Below, in pieces: positions 45,482-55,195 of a stretch of DNA of 64,000 nt. A program made the position numbers and the translations under genes. The stretch is from positions 4,412,586-4,476,585 of the forward strand of contig NZ_AP019007.1 in the NCBI RefSeq assembly GCF_009176645.1. Reading direction: 5' to 3'. The DNA comes from Enterobacter oligotrophicus (GTDB lineage Bacteria; Pseudomonadota; Gammaproteobacteria; Enterobacterales; Enterobacteriaceae). The notes beneath the pieces are model-generated. The model was not told the origin of the DNA, did not search any database, and saw only the letters and a program-made list of their open reading frames with translations. Positions within the stretch are counted from its first letter, which is position 1. Every line of letters starts with the position of its first letter.

Positions 45482-46479
45482 AGATCCACTCCATCACCTC
45501 TTCGGAACACGCGGAAAAAGTTGGCATACGTCAGATGACGTCGCCCGCGCCACAGCGCCACAAGCGGACGTTACGCATCGGTATTGCGGTATTGTTACTG
45601 GTGCTGGCGGTGCTCACCGCCTGCCTGCTTGACGTCAGCGCAGGCAGCGCGACGGTAGTGACGCGCTTTGGCAATCCACAGCGGGTCTTGCTCTCGCCCG
45701 GCCTGGCGTGGCGTTTCCCGGCACCCTTTGAAACGCCGGTGAATGTCGATTTACGCGTGCGTTCAACGTCCAGCGGTTTGCAGGACGTTGGCACGCGTGA
45801 CGGGCTGCGGGTGCTGGTGCAGGCGTGGGTTATCTGGAAGGTGAAACCGGATAATGACAACGTGCTGCGCTTTATCCGCGCCGTGCAGAACCAGCCGGAT
45901 GAAGCGGCTCGCCAAATCCGTACTTTTATTGGCTCGGCACTGGAAACCACCACCAGTAACTACGCGCTGGCGGATATCGTCAACGTCGACAGCAAGAAGG
46001 TCAAAATCGCTCAGCTTGAGCAGGCAGTGCAGGCGCAACTGAAAGCGCAGCTTCTCAACAGCTACGGCATCGAGGTGATCCAGACCGGTATTGAGCGCCT
46101 GACGCTACCGGCCGTGACGCTTAACGCCACCGTTGACCGCATGCGTGCCGAGCGGGAAACCATTGCAGCGGAGCGGACGGCTGAGGGGAAACGGCTGGCG
46201 GCGGAGATCCATTCACAGGCGGATCGCGATGGACGCATTCTGGAAGCTGATGCCTCCGTTAAAGCGGCGGCTATTGCCGCCAACGCACAGCGCGACGCAG
46301 CGGCAATATATGGCAAAGCCTGGGCCAGCGATCCGCAACTTTATAGCCTGCTGCGTTCCCTGGATACACTCAGCACCATCGTTAATGGCAACACCCGCCT
46401 GGTGCTGCGTACCGATGCAGAACCGTTCCGCGCGCTGGTGCAGGGGCCAGACCAAACACCAGAGGCGGCTAAACCATGA
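45478..46479 (+). CDS. HflC-like SPFH protein
   Basis: 333 residues with one N-terminal membrane segment (RIGIAVLLLVLAVLTACLLD, near 35-54) and an SPFH domain (TVVTRFGNPQRVLLSPGLAWRFPAPF). The helical tail has MRAERETIAAERTAEGKRLAAEI, close to the HflC/stomatin coiled-coil. It is not the housekeeping HflC, which lies beside hflX. ATGA overlap with the previous gene. It probably forms a hetero-oligomer with the flanking HflK-like proteins. Confidence 0.78.
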   Translation: MKIHSITSSEHAEKVGIRQMTSPAPQRHKRTLRIGIAVLLLVLAVLTACLLDVSAGSATVVTRFGNPQRVLLSPGLAWRFPAPFETPVNVDLRVRSTSSGLQDVGTRDGLRVLVQAWVIWKVKPDNDNVLRFIRAVQNQPDEAARQIRTFIGSALETTTSNYALADIVNVDSKKVKIAQLEQAVQAQLKAQLLNSYGIEVIQTGIERLTLPAVTLNATVDRMRAERETIAAERTAEGKRLAAEIHSQADRDGRILEADASVKAAAIAANAQRDAAAIYGKAWASDPQLYSLLRSLDTLSTIVNGNTRLVLRTDAEPFRALVQGPDQTPEAAKP

Positions 46480-47546
46480 TGCAGCCACCGCTGAAGCGCA
46501 CTCCCTGGGGGCAGTCATACCGGATTGCGTTCTTTGCCCTGTACGGCGCGGCGATTATCGCGGCCTGCGCGTGGCTGTTTTCCAGTATTTATCAGGTCGC
46601 CCCGGACAGCCGGGCGATCGTTTACCGCTTTGGTAAGCCCGTTCGTGTGGAAAACGCCGGGTTGCTGTTTGCCTGGCCCTATCCGATTGAACGCGTGGAG
46701 CGGGTGCCCGGCGAGGAGCGAATTCTGGAGCGCGATGTTCAGGCGTTGCAGCGCAGTCAGCAGCTTGATCAGATCAACAGCTGGGAGCGCGATGGTGATG
46801 CCGGAGCGGGGGCGGGCTACCTGCTTACTGGCGATGCCGGGGTCGTACAGCTGAACGTGCGGGTCTTCTGGCGCGTCAGCGATCCTGTCCGATACGCGCT
46901 TCAGCGTCCGCATATCGATCCGCTGATCGACCGCCTGACCGAGCACGCCGCGGCGGTTGTCTGCGTGGGACGCGATCTGGATTCGATCCTGGTGACCCGT
47001 CCTGAGACGCTGCAAAACGATCGCCACGCGGCCCAGGAGCGGCTTCAGCTACGCAGCGACTTCAGAAAGGCGATGACGCAAAGTCTTACCCTGCTGGCTG
47101 CCGGAGGGAACGATCCGGGCATTCGCATTGAACGCGTTGATATCACCTCTTCTTTGCCCCAGAACGCGGTGGCAGCGTTTAATGCGGTGCTGGCGGCAGG
47201 GCAGCAGGCGGAGCAGGCCGTAGCCAGCGCCCGCACGGCGGCGGCGCTGCGTACCCAGCAGGCGCAACAGCAGGCGGATCGGACGCTTCAGCAGGCGGAG
47301 GCGGGGCGTCAGGAAATTCTCGCGCAGGCCAGTGTCGACACCCGCACCATTATGCAACTGGCCCAGGCGAGGCGTGAAGGGGCCGATGGGGGTCTTTTGC
47401 AGCGCCTGTGGCGTGAAAAAGTGACGGCTATTCTGGCGCAGGCGGGGCAGGTGATTACCGTCGCGCCGGGCGACGACAGCCGCTTGATCCTGCAGGGGTT
47501 GCCTGCACAATCCGCCACTCCGACCGTTAGCGAGAAAAAACCATGA
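46476..47546 (+). CDS. HflK-like SPFH protein (second copy in operon)
   Basis: 356 residues: membrane segment IAFFALYGAAIIAACAWLFS, SPFH start YQVAPDSRAIVYRFGKPVRVENAGLLFAWPYPIERV, and a long Ala/Gln-rich helical tail (AEQAVASARTAAALRTQQAQ onward). It begins ATGATG at the end of the HflC-like gene (overlap) and overlaps the ATPase gene by 4 bases. Presumed partner of the two other SPFH proteins; function inferred only from family and context. Confidence 0.77.
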   Translation: MMQPPLKRTPWGQSYRIAFFALYGAAIIAACAWLFSSIYQVAPDSRAIVYRFGKPVRVENAGLLFAWPYPIERVERVPGEERILERDVQALQRSQQLDQINSWERDGDAGAGAGYLLTGDAGVVQLNVRVFWRVSDPVRYALQRPHIDPLIDRLTEHAAAVVCVGRDLDSILVTRPETLQNDRHAAQERLQLRSDFRKAMTQSLTLLAAGGNDPGIRIERVDITSSLPQNAVAAFNAVLAAGQQAEQAVASARTAAALRTQQAQQQADRTLQQAEAGRQEILAQASVDTRTIMQLAQARREGADGGLLQRLWREKVTAILAQAGQVITVAPGDDSRLILQGLPAQSATPTVSEKKP

Positions 47547-49450
47547 GCCACCAGTGCAGCCACGGACACTTTCACTTTGACGGCAATCTGCAAACACCAG
47601 CCGAGCAGAGGCGTATGCTACGTCAGTTAACGCTGACGATGATCACTATTGGCTTGCTGCTGCTGAGCCTGCTCTGGAAAGCGCTTGCGCCTGAGCAACC
47701 CGGCATTAGCGACATCCTGGCGGGCATCGCGTGGCTGCTGGTGGCTATCCCGGTTTTTCGGGCCGCCTGGCACAGCCTGCTGCATCCCGATCTGCATGGC
47801 GTAACCGATCTGCTGGTGGTACTGGCAATGCTTGGTGCGTGGGCACTGGGTGATTTAATGACCGCCGCGCTGCTGCCGGTGATTATGATTTTCGGTCATA
47901 TTCTTGAAGAGCGCAGCGTGATGGGAACCCGTCAGGCTATCGCCGGGCTGAGCAAACTGACGCACAGCCAGGCCAGGCGCGTGCGGGCAGACGGTGCGCT
48001 TGAGCAGATCGACAGCCAGCATCTCCACTCTGGCGACGTCGTTGAAGTGCGTGCCGGCGACAGGGTGCCCGCTGACGGGCAGATCCTTTCCGGCTATGCC
48101 AGCCTGGACGTGGCGCACATTACAGGTGAATCCGTACCGGTTGAAGCGGCAGCGGGAATGGCTGTGTTTGGCGGAAGCATTAATCTGAACGGCCTGCTGC
48201 GGGTGAAGGTCACCCACACGGGTGAGCAGTCGACTCTGGGGAAAGTGATTGCGCTGATGCAGGACGCCAGCCAGGCAAAGCCGCCGATTACCCGGATGTT
48301 AGAGCGCTATGCGGGCCACTATCTCATTCTGGTGCTGCTGATTGCGGCAACCACCTGGTTTCTGACGTATAACAGCCAGGCGATGCTGGCGGTGCTGGTT
48401 GCCGCCTGTCCCTGTGCGCTGGTGCTTTCAGCGCCCGCAACCGCAATGGCGGGGATAGCTGTGGCGGCACGACACGGTATTTTGATTCGCAACGCGGCAT
48501 TTCTGGAAGAGCTGGCGGATGTGGATGCCCTGATTGTGGATAAAACGGGGACCCTGACTCAGGGGAAGCTCAGTGTCGTCGACGTGATGCTGGCGACCGA
48601 CATGCCGCGTGAGCGCGTAATGCAACTGGCGGCAGCGCTGGGAGCTACCAGTAACCATCCGGTGAGCCGGGTGCTGGCCGGGACGGTGTCCGCGCCAGGT
48701 GAGGTAACACTGCGAGACATTGAAGAAATTCAGGGCATTGGCGTTGTGGCGACAACCGACGAAGGGCTGGCATTACTGGGGCAGCAGGCGCTGTTTGCTC
48801 GTTACCACATTGCGGTATCACCAGTGCCGGAGCACGATGGCCCGGTGGTTGGCCTGGCGCACGCTGGCGTTTTTCTTGGCTGGTTCCTGCTGGAGGATAC
48901 GCTTCGCCCCGAGGCACCGGAGATGGTTGCGATGCTCAAATCACTGGGTATTGACAGGCAACAGCTGCTGACCGGCGATCGTCTGGCGGTGGCGAAGCGG
49001 GTGGCGCAGCAGGCGGGGATCGACGAACTTTCCGCCGGGGCGCTGCCTGCGGAAAAACTGCGTCAGGTGCAGCGTGTTGTTGATGAAGGGTGGCGGCCAA
49101 TGGTGGTCGGAGATGGTATCAACGACGCGCTGGCGTTAAAAGCCGGTGCGGTTGGTATTGCGATGGGTGGTAATGGGGCGGATATTGCGCTGGCCTCGGC
49201 TGACGTGGTGCTTACCGGCTCTGATTTACGCCGCCTGCCATGCGCCATTCGGCTGAGCCGAAAATGCCGTGCCACGCTGCAGGTGAATGTGTTTATCGGG
49301 TTGGGCTGGACGCTGTTAATCGTCTCTGCCGCCGCAATGGGGCTGCTTGGGGCCACCGGGGCGCTGATTGCCGCGATTCTCCACAATCTGAGCACGCTGC
49401 TGGTGCTGCTCAATACCGGGCGCTTATTACAGTTTGATGAGACAAAGTGA
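47543..49450 (+). CDS. heavy-metal P1B-type ATPase (HmtA-like)
   Basis: 635 residues. The N-terminus is His-rich (MSHQCSHGHFHFDG) in place of a CxxC metal domain. Actuator TGESVP, membrane metal site CPC (AACPCALVLSAP), phosphorylation DKTGTLTQGK, nucleotide-binding SNHPVS and hinge GDGINDALAL are all intact, so it should be active. The last helix has HNLSTLLVLLNTGRLL, unlike ZntA (Asp) or CopA. It resembles in length and context the P. aeruginosa HmtA (PA2435), reported to take up zinc and copper and also flanked by hflK/hflC-like genes. Metal and direction of transport are inferred. Confidence 0.82.
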   Translation: MSHQCSHGHFHFDGNLQTPAEQRRMLRQLTLTMITIGLLLLSLLWKALAPEQPGISDILAGIAWLLVAIPVFRAAWHSLLHPDLHGVTDLLVVLAMLGAWALGDLMTAALLPVIMIFGHILEERSVMGTRQAIAGLSKLTHSQARRVRADGALEQIDSQHLHSGDVVEVRAGDRVPADGQILSGYASLDVAHITGESVPVEAAAGMAVFGGSINLNGLLRVKVTHTGEQSTLGKVIALMQDASQAKPPITRMLERYAGHYLILVLLIAATTWFLTYNSQAMLAVLVAACPCALVLSAPATAMAGIAVAARHGILIRNAAFLEELADVDALIVDKTGTLTQGKLSVVDVMLATDMPRERVMQLAAALGATSNHPVSRVLAGTVSAPGEVTLRDIEEIQGIGVVATTDEGLALLGQQALFARYHIAVSPVPEHDGPVVGLAHAGVFLGWFLLEDTLRPEAPEMVAMLKSLGIDRQQLLTGDRLAVAKRVAQQAGIDELSAGALPAEKLRQVQRVVDEGWRPMVVGDGINDALALKAGAVGIAMGGNGADIALASADVVLTGSDLRRLPCAIRLSRKCRATLQVNVFIGLGWTLLIVSAAAMGLLGATGALIAAILHNLSTLLVLLNTGRLLQFDETK

Positions 49451-49511
49451 ATGCGAGATGGACACTACAGGCAAATGCAGGTTAAGCCTGCACTACATGA
49501 GGGTGAACAGG

Positions 49512-49772
49512 ATGAAAATCAGTAAACTGGTTGCGATTTCGTTGTCGGTTGTCTCGACGGGGGCGCTGGCATTTCAGGCGAAAGAAAACATCAATCCGGC
49601 GATCTCTGCGCAGCAAATGCGAAATGTGGAGAATAATATTCTCAGTGGTTATTACAGCGAGCACGGCGAGCGACCACAAATTTCTGCCCTCGGGACTTGC
49701 GCTGCTGTGCCTGTACCTGGCTGTACTTGCCCGTACTGTACGGCGCTGCGCTCAATTAAAAATGGAATATAA
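49512..49772 (+). CDS. small exported Cys-rich protein
   Basis: 86 residues from MKISKLVAISLSVVSTGALA (signal peptide, probable cut after LAFQA). The mature part ends CAAVPVPGCTCPYCTALRSI with four cysteines (CTCPYC). It is preceded by AGG and lies 61 bases after the ATPase gene on the same strand. Not recognised. A periplasmic metal-binding or metal-handing role fits the Cys cluster and neighbours, but is inference. Confidence 0.6.
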   Translation: MKISKLVAISLSVVSTGALAFQAKENINPAISAQQMRNVENNILSGYYSEHGERPQISALGTCAAVPVPGCTCPYCTALRSIKNGI

Positions 49773-49852
49773 GCGGACTGAGAAGTCGGTTGTAGTAACT
49801 GCGCAGTGGGTATTGGACGATCAAATGCAGGAATGATAGAGGAAAAACAGAA

Positions 49853-49929
49853 TGGTGCGTCTGAATGGACTCGAACCATCGACCCCCACCATGTCAAGGT
49901 GGTGCTCTAACCAACTGAGCTACAGACGC
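49853..49929 (-). tRNA. valV: tRNA-Val (GAC)
   Basis: 77 bases on the minus strand, GCGTCTGTAGCTCAGTTGG to CAGACGCACCA, with a GAC anticodon in CCTTGACATGG, T-loop GGTTCGAGTCC and encoded CCA. All four stems pair. It is second of two tandem genes, 3 bases after the other. The valV/valW naming between the two is by analogy with E. coli. Confidence 0.95.
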
Positions 49930-49932
49930 AAA

Positions 49933-50009
49933 TGGTGCGTTCAATTGGACTCGAACCAACGACCCCCACCATGTCAAGGTGGTGCTCTAACCAACTGAGC
50001 TATGAACGC
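49933..50009 (-). tRNA. valW: tRNA-Val (GAC)
   Basis: 77 bases, GCGTTCATAGCTCAGTTGG to TTGAACGCACCA, same GAC anticodon and T-loop as its neighbour, with compensating changes in the acceptor stem. First in the transcript. The pair matches E. coli valV-valW next to mdtK; which copy corresponds to which name is uncertain. Confidence 0.95.
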
Positions 50010-50132
50010 AACGTGTTGCCGGTGACAACGGGGACGAATATTAGCGGCACAGCACCGCAGTGGCAAGAGGGAAAATGCAATTTTCTCTCTGATTTCACGC
50101 GATTGCTTCATTACCGCGCAAAGTGAAGAGAA

Positions 50133-50156
50133 AGTAGCCGCCTGCTGGCGGCTACT
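50133..50156 (-). terminator. hairpin after mdtK
   Basis: AGTAGCCGCC-TGCT-GGCGGCTACT is a perfect 10-bp stem. On the minus strand it is followed by TTCTCTTC, fitting an mdtK terminator. Confidence 0.72.
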
Positions 50157-50162
50157 GCGTAT

Positions 50163-51536
50163 TTAACGTGCGGCGCGTTGCAAAATAATGGTAGATGGCT
50201 GACGTTGCAGATAGCGCATACGCAGCATCATCATGATGGCCGCAGAGGTTAAGCCGATAATAAAGCCCATCCAGAATCCTGCTGGCCCCATACGGTCAAC
50301 CACCAGATCGGTGAGCGCCAGAACATACCCACACGGCAGACCCAGTACCCAGTACGCAATAAAGGTAATAAAGAAAATAGAACGCGTATCTTTATACCCG
50401 CGCAGCACGCCGCTGCCGATCACCTGAATGGAGTCCGAAATCTGGTACACCGCAGCCAGCAGCATCAGGTGAGATGCCAGAAGGACCACTTCCGGATTAT
50501 CGTTGTAGAGCAGGGCGATCTGCTCACGTAGCGCGACGGTAAAGAGTGCCGTACAGGCCGCCATGCAGACACCCACGCCAAGACCGGTACGCGCAGCCGT
50601 TTGCGCATCCAGCGTTGAACCTTGTCCGAGCCGGAAACCGACGCGAATAGTGACCGCTGCCGCCAGCGACATCGGCAGAACGAACATCAGCGAGCTGAAG
50701 TTCAGCGCGATCTGGTGGCCCGCAACGTCGATAATTCCCAGCGGCGACACCAGCAGGGCAACAACTGCAAACAGCGTCACCTCGAAGAACAGCGCCAGTG
50801 CAATCGGCAGACCCAGTTGAATAAGACGCGTCAGGATCGTCCAGTCTGGTGTGCTGAATGCCTTGTCATTACGGATGTCACGCATGGATCGCGCGCGTTT
50901 AATAAAGGTGATCATGCTGAAGAACATCACCCAGTAGACCGCCGCCGTTGCCACGCCGCAGCCAATGCCGCCGAGCTCTGGCATACCGAAGTGGCCATAA
51001 ATAAAGATATAGTTCACCGGAATGTTAACCAGCAGACCGATAAAACCCATCACCATGCCAGGCTTGGTTTTTGCCAGACCTTCACACTGGTTACGTGCGA
51101 CCTGGAAAAAGAGGTAGCCCGGTGCGCCCCAGAGCAGGGCGCGCAGATAGCCCACGGCTTTATCAGCCAGAGCCGGGTCGATATTATGCATCGCGCGAAT
51201 GATATGGCCCGCGTTCCAGAGCACCACCATGATAAGAACGGAGACGAAACCCGCCAGCCAGAACCCCTGGCGAACCTGGTGGGCGATGCGTTCTCGTCGA
51301 CCGGAACCGTTAAGCTGTGCGATTACCGGCGTTAACGCCAGCAGAAGACCGTGACCAAAGAGGATGGCCGGGAGCCAGATCGATGTCCCGATCGCAACGG
51401 CGGCCATATCGGTGGCGCTGTAGCCACCGGCCATGACCGTATCCACAAATCCCATTGCGGTCTGGGCCACTTGCGCGATGATCACCGGTATTGCCAGTGC
51501 CAATAACTGACGCGCTTCATTCATGTACTTCTGCAC
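50163..51536 (-). CDS. mdtK: multidrug efflux pump MdtK (MATE family)
   Basis: 457 residues, the E. coli length. Twelve hydrophobic segments; N-terminus [22 protein letters not shown], and MATE motifs such as [22 protein letters not shown]. It is a sodium- or proton-coupled exporter of fluoroquinolones and cationic drugs. The E. coli order tRNA-Val, mdtK, ribE is kept. Confidence 0.95.
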   Translation of the reverse strand: MQKYMNEARQLLALAIPVIIAQVAQTAMGFVDTVMAGGYSATDMAAVAIGTSIWLPAILFGHGLLLALTPVIAQLNGSGRRERIAHQVRQGFWLAGFVSVLIMVVLWNAGHIIRAMHNIDPALADKAVGYLRALLWGAPGYLFFQVARNQCEGLAKTKPGMVMGFIGLLVNIPVNYIFIYGHFGMPELGGIGCGVATAAVYWVMFFSMITFIKRARSMRDIRNDKAFSTPDWTILTRLIQLGLPIALALFFEVTLFAVVALLVSPLGIIDVAGHQIALNFSSLMFVLPMSLAAAVTIRVGFRLGQGSTLDAQTAARTGLGVGVCMAACTALFTVALREQIALLYNDNPEVVLLASHLMLLAAVYQISDSIQVIGSGVLRGYKDTRSIFFITFIAYWVLGLPCGYVLALTDLVVDRMGPAGFWMGFIIGLTSAAIMMMLRMRYLQRQPSTIILQRAAR

Positions 51537-51761
51537 GTGAACACCTTTGTATTGTTGTTATTTGAGAGATTAAAAAAGCCGCCGTTACTGGCAGCAAGAA
51601 GAAAATGCAGGGGGATGCCAGCTATTGTAGCGGGGTTTAACTAATTATCTAGTGAAAAAATCGCCAGAAAATGCGCTCCGCTGGCAACCTGTTTTTCCAA
51701 CTGTTATTGTGAAGGGATTAAACGGTGTCGCCACCGTCCGGAAAAAACAGGAGTTGTAAGC

Positions 51762-52403
51762 ATGTTTACTGGTATTGTGCAGGGCACTGCGAAAGTGGTG
51801 TCTATTGATGAAAAACCCAATTTCCGTACTCACGTCGTTGAGCTGCCGGAATATATGCTTGAAGGTATTGAAACCGGGGCGTCGATTGCGCATAACGGCT
51901 GCTGCCTGACGGTAACCGAAATTAACGGTAACCTGATTAGCTTTGATTTAATGAAAGAGACGCTGCGCATCACCAATCTGGGTGAGCTGGTGGTGGGCGA
52001 TACCGTCAACGTAGAGCGTGCGGCGAAGTTCAGCGATGAGATTGGCGGACATCTGATGTCAGGCCATATCATGACCACCGCTGAAGTGGCCAAAATCGTG
52101 ACCTCGGAAAATAATCGTCAAATCTGGTTTAAAGTTCAGGACCCGTCATTAATGAAATACATCCTCTACAAAGGATTTATTGGTATTGATGGGATTAGCC
52201 TGACGGTCGGGGAAGTGACACCAACCCGTTTTTGCGTGCATTTAATTCCTGAAACGCTGCAGCGTACAACCCTGGGCGCGAAAAAACTGGGGCATCGGGT
52301 AAATATTGAAATCGATCCGCAAACTCAGGCGGTAGTGGATACCGTTGAACGCGTGCTGGCGGCAAAAGAGGCCGCAATAATAAAGACAGCGGAAGCTGAA
52401 TAA
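51762..52403 (+). CDS. ribE: riboflavin synthase alpha subunit
   Basis: 213 residues with the duplicated lumazine-binding fold: [19 protein letters not shown] and [16 protein letters not shown] in the first, [15 protein letters not shown] and [21 protein letters not shown] in the second. It dismutates two 6,7-dimethyl-8-ribityllumazine to riboflavin. AGGAG lies before ATG. The 225-bp gap upstream shows no FMN riboswitch. The same gene is called ribC in some E. coli annotations. Confidence 0.95.
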   Translation: MFTGIVQGTAKVVSIDEKPNFRTHVVELPEYMLEGIETGASIAHNGCCLTVTEINGNLISFDLMKETLRITNLGELVVGDTVNVERAAKFSDEIGGHLMSGHIMTTAEVAKIVTSENNRQIWFKVQDPSLMKYILYKGFIGIDGISLTVGEVTPTRFCVHLIPETLQRTTLGAKKLGHRVNIEIDPQTQAVVDTVERVLAAKEAAIIKTAEAE

Positions 52404-52405
52404 AA

Positions 52406-52434
52406 ATAACCCCGGCTAGCCGGGGTTATTTTTT
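52406..52434. terminator. bidirectional terminator between ribE and cfa
   Basis: AATAACCCCGG-CTAG-CCGGGGTTATT perfect stem flanked by A5 and T6, ending both convergent genes and touching the cfa stop. Confidence 0.93.
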
Positions 52435-53581
52435 AGCGGGCGACGCGCAGACCGTGTTCTATACCACGGCTAAAGACCACCTGCCATAGTTGAATATCGC
52501 GGGCACGAAACGCACCCGCGCAGGCATTCAGATAATAACTGAACATCCGTTTGAACCGTTCCGAATAGTTATCCGCAATTTCAGGCCAGGCGGCCTGAAA
52601 ACGCGCATGCCACGCCATCAGAGTGGTGTCATAATCCGCACCGAAGTTATGCCAGTCTTCCACAATGAAATGCGATTCGCTGGCTTTTGCTATCTGACGG
52701 ATGGACGGCAGGCAACCATTCGGGAAGATGTATTTGTTGATCCACGGATCAACATTATTGTCGGTGCGCTTAGAGCCAATGGTATGCAGTAAGAAGATAC
52801 CTTCCGGTTTTAAATTACGATCGGCCACCTCAAAATAGGTGTCGTAATTCTTAGGCCCTACGTGCTCAAACATCCCGACAGAAGCAATGCGGTCAAATTG
52901 CTCGTTCAGGTCACGATAATCCTGAAGCCGGATATCAACGTCCAGCCCCTGACAGCGTTCCTGTGCCATTTTTTGCTGTTCGGCAGAGATGGTGACGCCC
53001 ACAACGCTGACGCCGTAATGTTTCGCCATAAAATACGCCAGCCCGCCCCAGCCGCAGCCAATATCCAGCACGCGCATACCGGGCTGGAGCTGCAATTTTT
53101 CACAGATAAGACGCAGTTTGTCCTGCTGCGCCTCTTCAAGAGTTGTCGCCTTTTTCCAGTAGCCGCAAGAGTATTGCATGAAGGGATCAAGCATACGGCT
53201 GAACAGGTCGTTACCAAGATCGTAATGCTCTTTGCCGACAATCCACGCCCGCTTTTTACTTTGCAGATTGAACAATCGGGCGGAGGCGACACGCAATGTG
53301 TCTTTGAAGTGACGCGGAAGCTGGTTTTCCAGACCGGCGCGTAAAACGCTGCTGAAAAACATATCCAGCCGCTCGCATTCCCACCATCCATCCATGTAAC
53401 TCTCGCCCAGACCTAACGATCCCTCCCGCAATACACGTTTAAAAAAATCGGGATGTTTAACCTGCGGGTCGGAGGGTGAGGGCCCGTTGATGGTGATGCC
53501 CGCACGACTCAACAGCTCACTGACGATCCGGGACCAGTTATCGTCCGGAATGCTGACTTCTTCTATACACGATGAACTCAT
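52433..53581 (-). CDS. cfa: cyclopropane fatty acid synthase
   Basis: 382 residues, as in E. coli. SAM motif VLDIGCGWGGLAYFMAKHYG, then VGVTISAEQQKMAQERC, GMFEHVGPKNYDTYF, and GSKRTDNNVDPWINKYIFPNGCLPS. It adds a methylene from SAM across double bonds of membrane phospholipid chains in stationary phase and acid stress. The 299 bp upstream carry no gene; in E. coli a long leader there is bound by sRNAs. Confidence 0.96.
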   Translation of the reverse strand: MSSSCIEEVSIPDDNWSRIVSELLSRAGITINGPSPSDPQVKHPDFFKRVLREGSLGLGESYMDGWWECERLDMFFSSVLRAGLENQLPRHFKDTLRVASARLFNLQSKKRAWIVGKEHYDLGNDLFSRMLDPFMQYSCGYWKKATTLEEAQQDKLRLICEKLQLQPGMRVLDIGCGWGGLAYFMAKHYGVSVVGVTISAEQQKMAQERCQGLDVDIRLQDYRDLNEQFDRIASVGMFEHVGPKNYDTYFEVADRNLKPEGIFLLHTIGSKRTDNNVDPWINKYIFPNGCLPSIRQIAKASESHFIVEDWHNFGADYDTTLMAWHARFQAAWPEIADNYSERFKRMFSYYLNACAGAFRARDIQLWQVVFSRGIEHGLRVAR

Positions 53582-53737
53582 AGCTTCTCCATCACCTTGC
53601 TGTGATCAGAACCTTCAAACAGCGTAGACGCTTTTTATGGTTTGTGAGAAATCTCACGGTATTCCACCGCGAGGCTAGTATCCGACGTAGAACAGAGGAA
53701 GGGAGATAACCCTTGCCGAAATGCCTTCCATGGTAAA

Positions 53738-53760
53738 ACGGGAGCACTCCGGCTCCCGTT
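53738..53760 (-). terminator. Rho-independent terminator after punC
   Basis: AACGGGAGC and GCTCCCGTT around a 5-base loop, followed on the minus strand by TTTTACC. It separates punC from the cfa promoter region. Confidence 0.8.
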
Positions 53761-53880
53761 AACACTTAATATTTATCGTATTTAATCGAACCAAATTTAG
53801 TATAGGCCTCAAAATTTGGTGATTCAATAGAAAATTCTTAGCAACCTAATCACTGAAATGTAACATAATTTCCCACGCGA

Positions 53881-55080
53881 TTATGCATGCGATGTTTCCG
53901 CCTCCGGGGTGCCGTCCTGCTCACGCTGAGCGGATGCCTGCATGCGATAGCCGACGGCGGCCAGTATAACGGTAACCAGCATTACGCTGGTGGTGGTCAA
54001 CAGCGGTGTGGCAATCAACGCAGAGACCACCAGGCTTGCCAGGAAGCACAGGCCCAACTGGAGTGTGTTTTGCAGAGCGGCGGCGCGGCCAGTTGCCTGA
54101 GGGAAAGGGCGTAACGCCTGTGCCACCACGATAGGGTAAATGGCACCGTTAGCCACCGCCATGACACAGAACGGAAGTAAAATTTCTGTCAGACCGACAT
54201 GCGGGATAAAGCCCACTGCCCAGGTGCCGATCACGCTTAACGCATACAGACCCAGCAGCCACGGCAGCATTTGCTGACCCTCCCATTTTTGCAGCGCGGC
54301 GCGACAGCCGTAGCCTCCCACCAGGAACGCGATAGTCTGCGGCACATAGCTGAGGCCGATGGCAGCCGGACTGTAACCCATATCGTGCAAAATAAACGGC
54401 GAGCCAGTCAGCCAGGCGAAGAAGCTCGCGGAGCAGGCGGCGTAAATCAGGACGTTGCCACGGTAGGCTTTAGAACGCAGTAACGACATAAACGTTACCG
54501 GCTTTGCCTCAGCGTGCGTCGCTTTTTTTTGCGCGGGTTTGAGGGCAAATGCAGGCAGCATCAATACCAGGGTAATGGCAAACAGGGTGGCGAAAATCGC
54601 CTGCCACTCGAAATGCGCCAGAAGCCAGCTGCCCAGCAGCGGGGCAAGGGCGGGCGACAGGCCGACCAGCGGCATAATGGTGGCGAAAATACGGTTAGTG
54701 CGTGACGCCGGGTAGTAGTCGGTTACCAGCGCCTGCCAGGTTACCGCAGCAGCGCAGACGCCGACGGCCTGAATAAAACGCAGCACCAGCAGCCAGGCTG
54801 CATCGCGCACCCACAGCATACCCAGACAGCCTACAGCAAAGATCGCCAGGCCCAGTAACAGCACCGGTTTACGGCCAAAACGGTCAGAGAGCGGTCCCCA
54901 CAGCAGTTGCGCAAAGGCAAAACCGGCGAGGAATAAGCTCAGGCTGGCGCTAATCGCGGCAGCAGGTGTTTGTAAATCTTCCTGCATCGCGGCGAACGCG
55001 GGCAGATACATATCGGTGGCCAAAAAGCCCAGCACGCTTAAGCCGCCGAGCCAGACTAAAAATCCTTTCCTGGGTTGCAC
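53881..55080 (-). CDS. punC: purine nucleoside importer PunC (YdhC, MFS)
   Basis: 399 residues with 12 membrane segments, close to E. coli YdhC (403). MFS signature [19 protein letters not shown] after TM2; Bcr/CflA-like. Reported for E. coli as the purine nucleoside transporter controlled by PunR. The GTG at 55080 is chosen because AGGAG lies about 9 bases upstream and the protein then begins like E. coli ([11 protein letters not shown]). The ATG at 55137 would lengthen it without support. Confidence 0.88.
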   Translation of the reverse strand: MQPRKGFLVWLGGLSVLGFLATDMYLPAFAAMQEDLQTPAAAISASLSLFLAGFAFAQLLWGPLSDRFGRKPVLLLGLAIFAVGCLGMLWVRDAAWLLVLRFIQAVGVCAAAVTWQALVTDYYPASRTNRIFATIMPLVGLSPALAPLLGSWLLAHFEWQAIFATLFAITLVLMLPAFALKPAQKKATHAEAKPVTFMSLLRSKAYRGNVLIYAACSASFFAWLTGSPFILHDMGYSPAAIGLSYVPQTIAFLVGGYGCRAALQKWEGQQMLPWLLGLYALSVIGTWAVGFIPHVGLTEILLPFCVMAVANGAIYPIVVAQALRPFPQATGRAAALQNTLQLGLCFLASLVVSALIATPLLTTTSVMLVTVILAAVGYRMQASAQREQDGTPEAETSHA

Positions 55081-55195
55081 TGTTTTATTCTCCTTAAGGA
55101 GGCAGGTGTACGTTGGCGCAGAGTGTAGGGAGTGCAAAGCTGCTTGTGAAACGCTAATATTTGGCTGGTGCGTTCAAAAATTTTGCAGGCAGAAA

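Noticed and set aside
49857..50126. Open frames across the tRNA-Val pair
   Set aside because: They consist of tRNA sequence and have no protein similarity.
51537..51761. FMN riboswitch before riboflavin synthase
   Set aside because: The RFN conserved segments are not visible, and enterobacterial RFN elements are usually before ribB.
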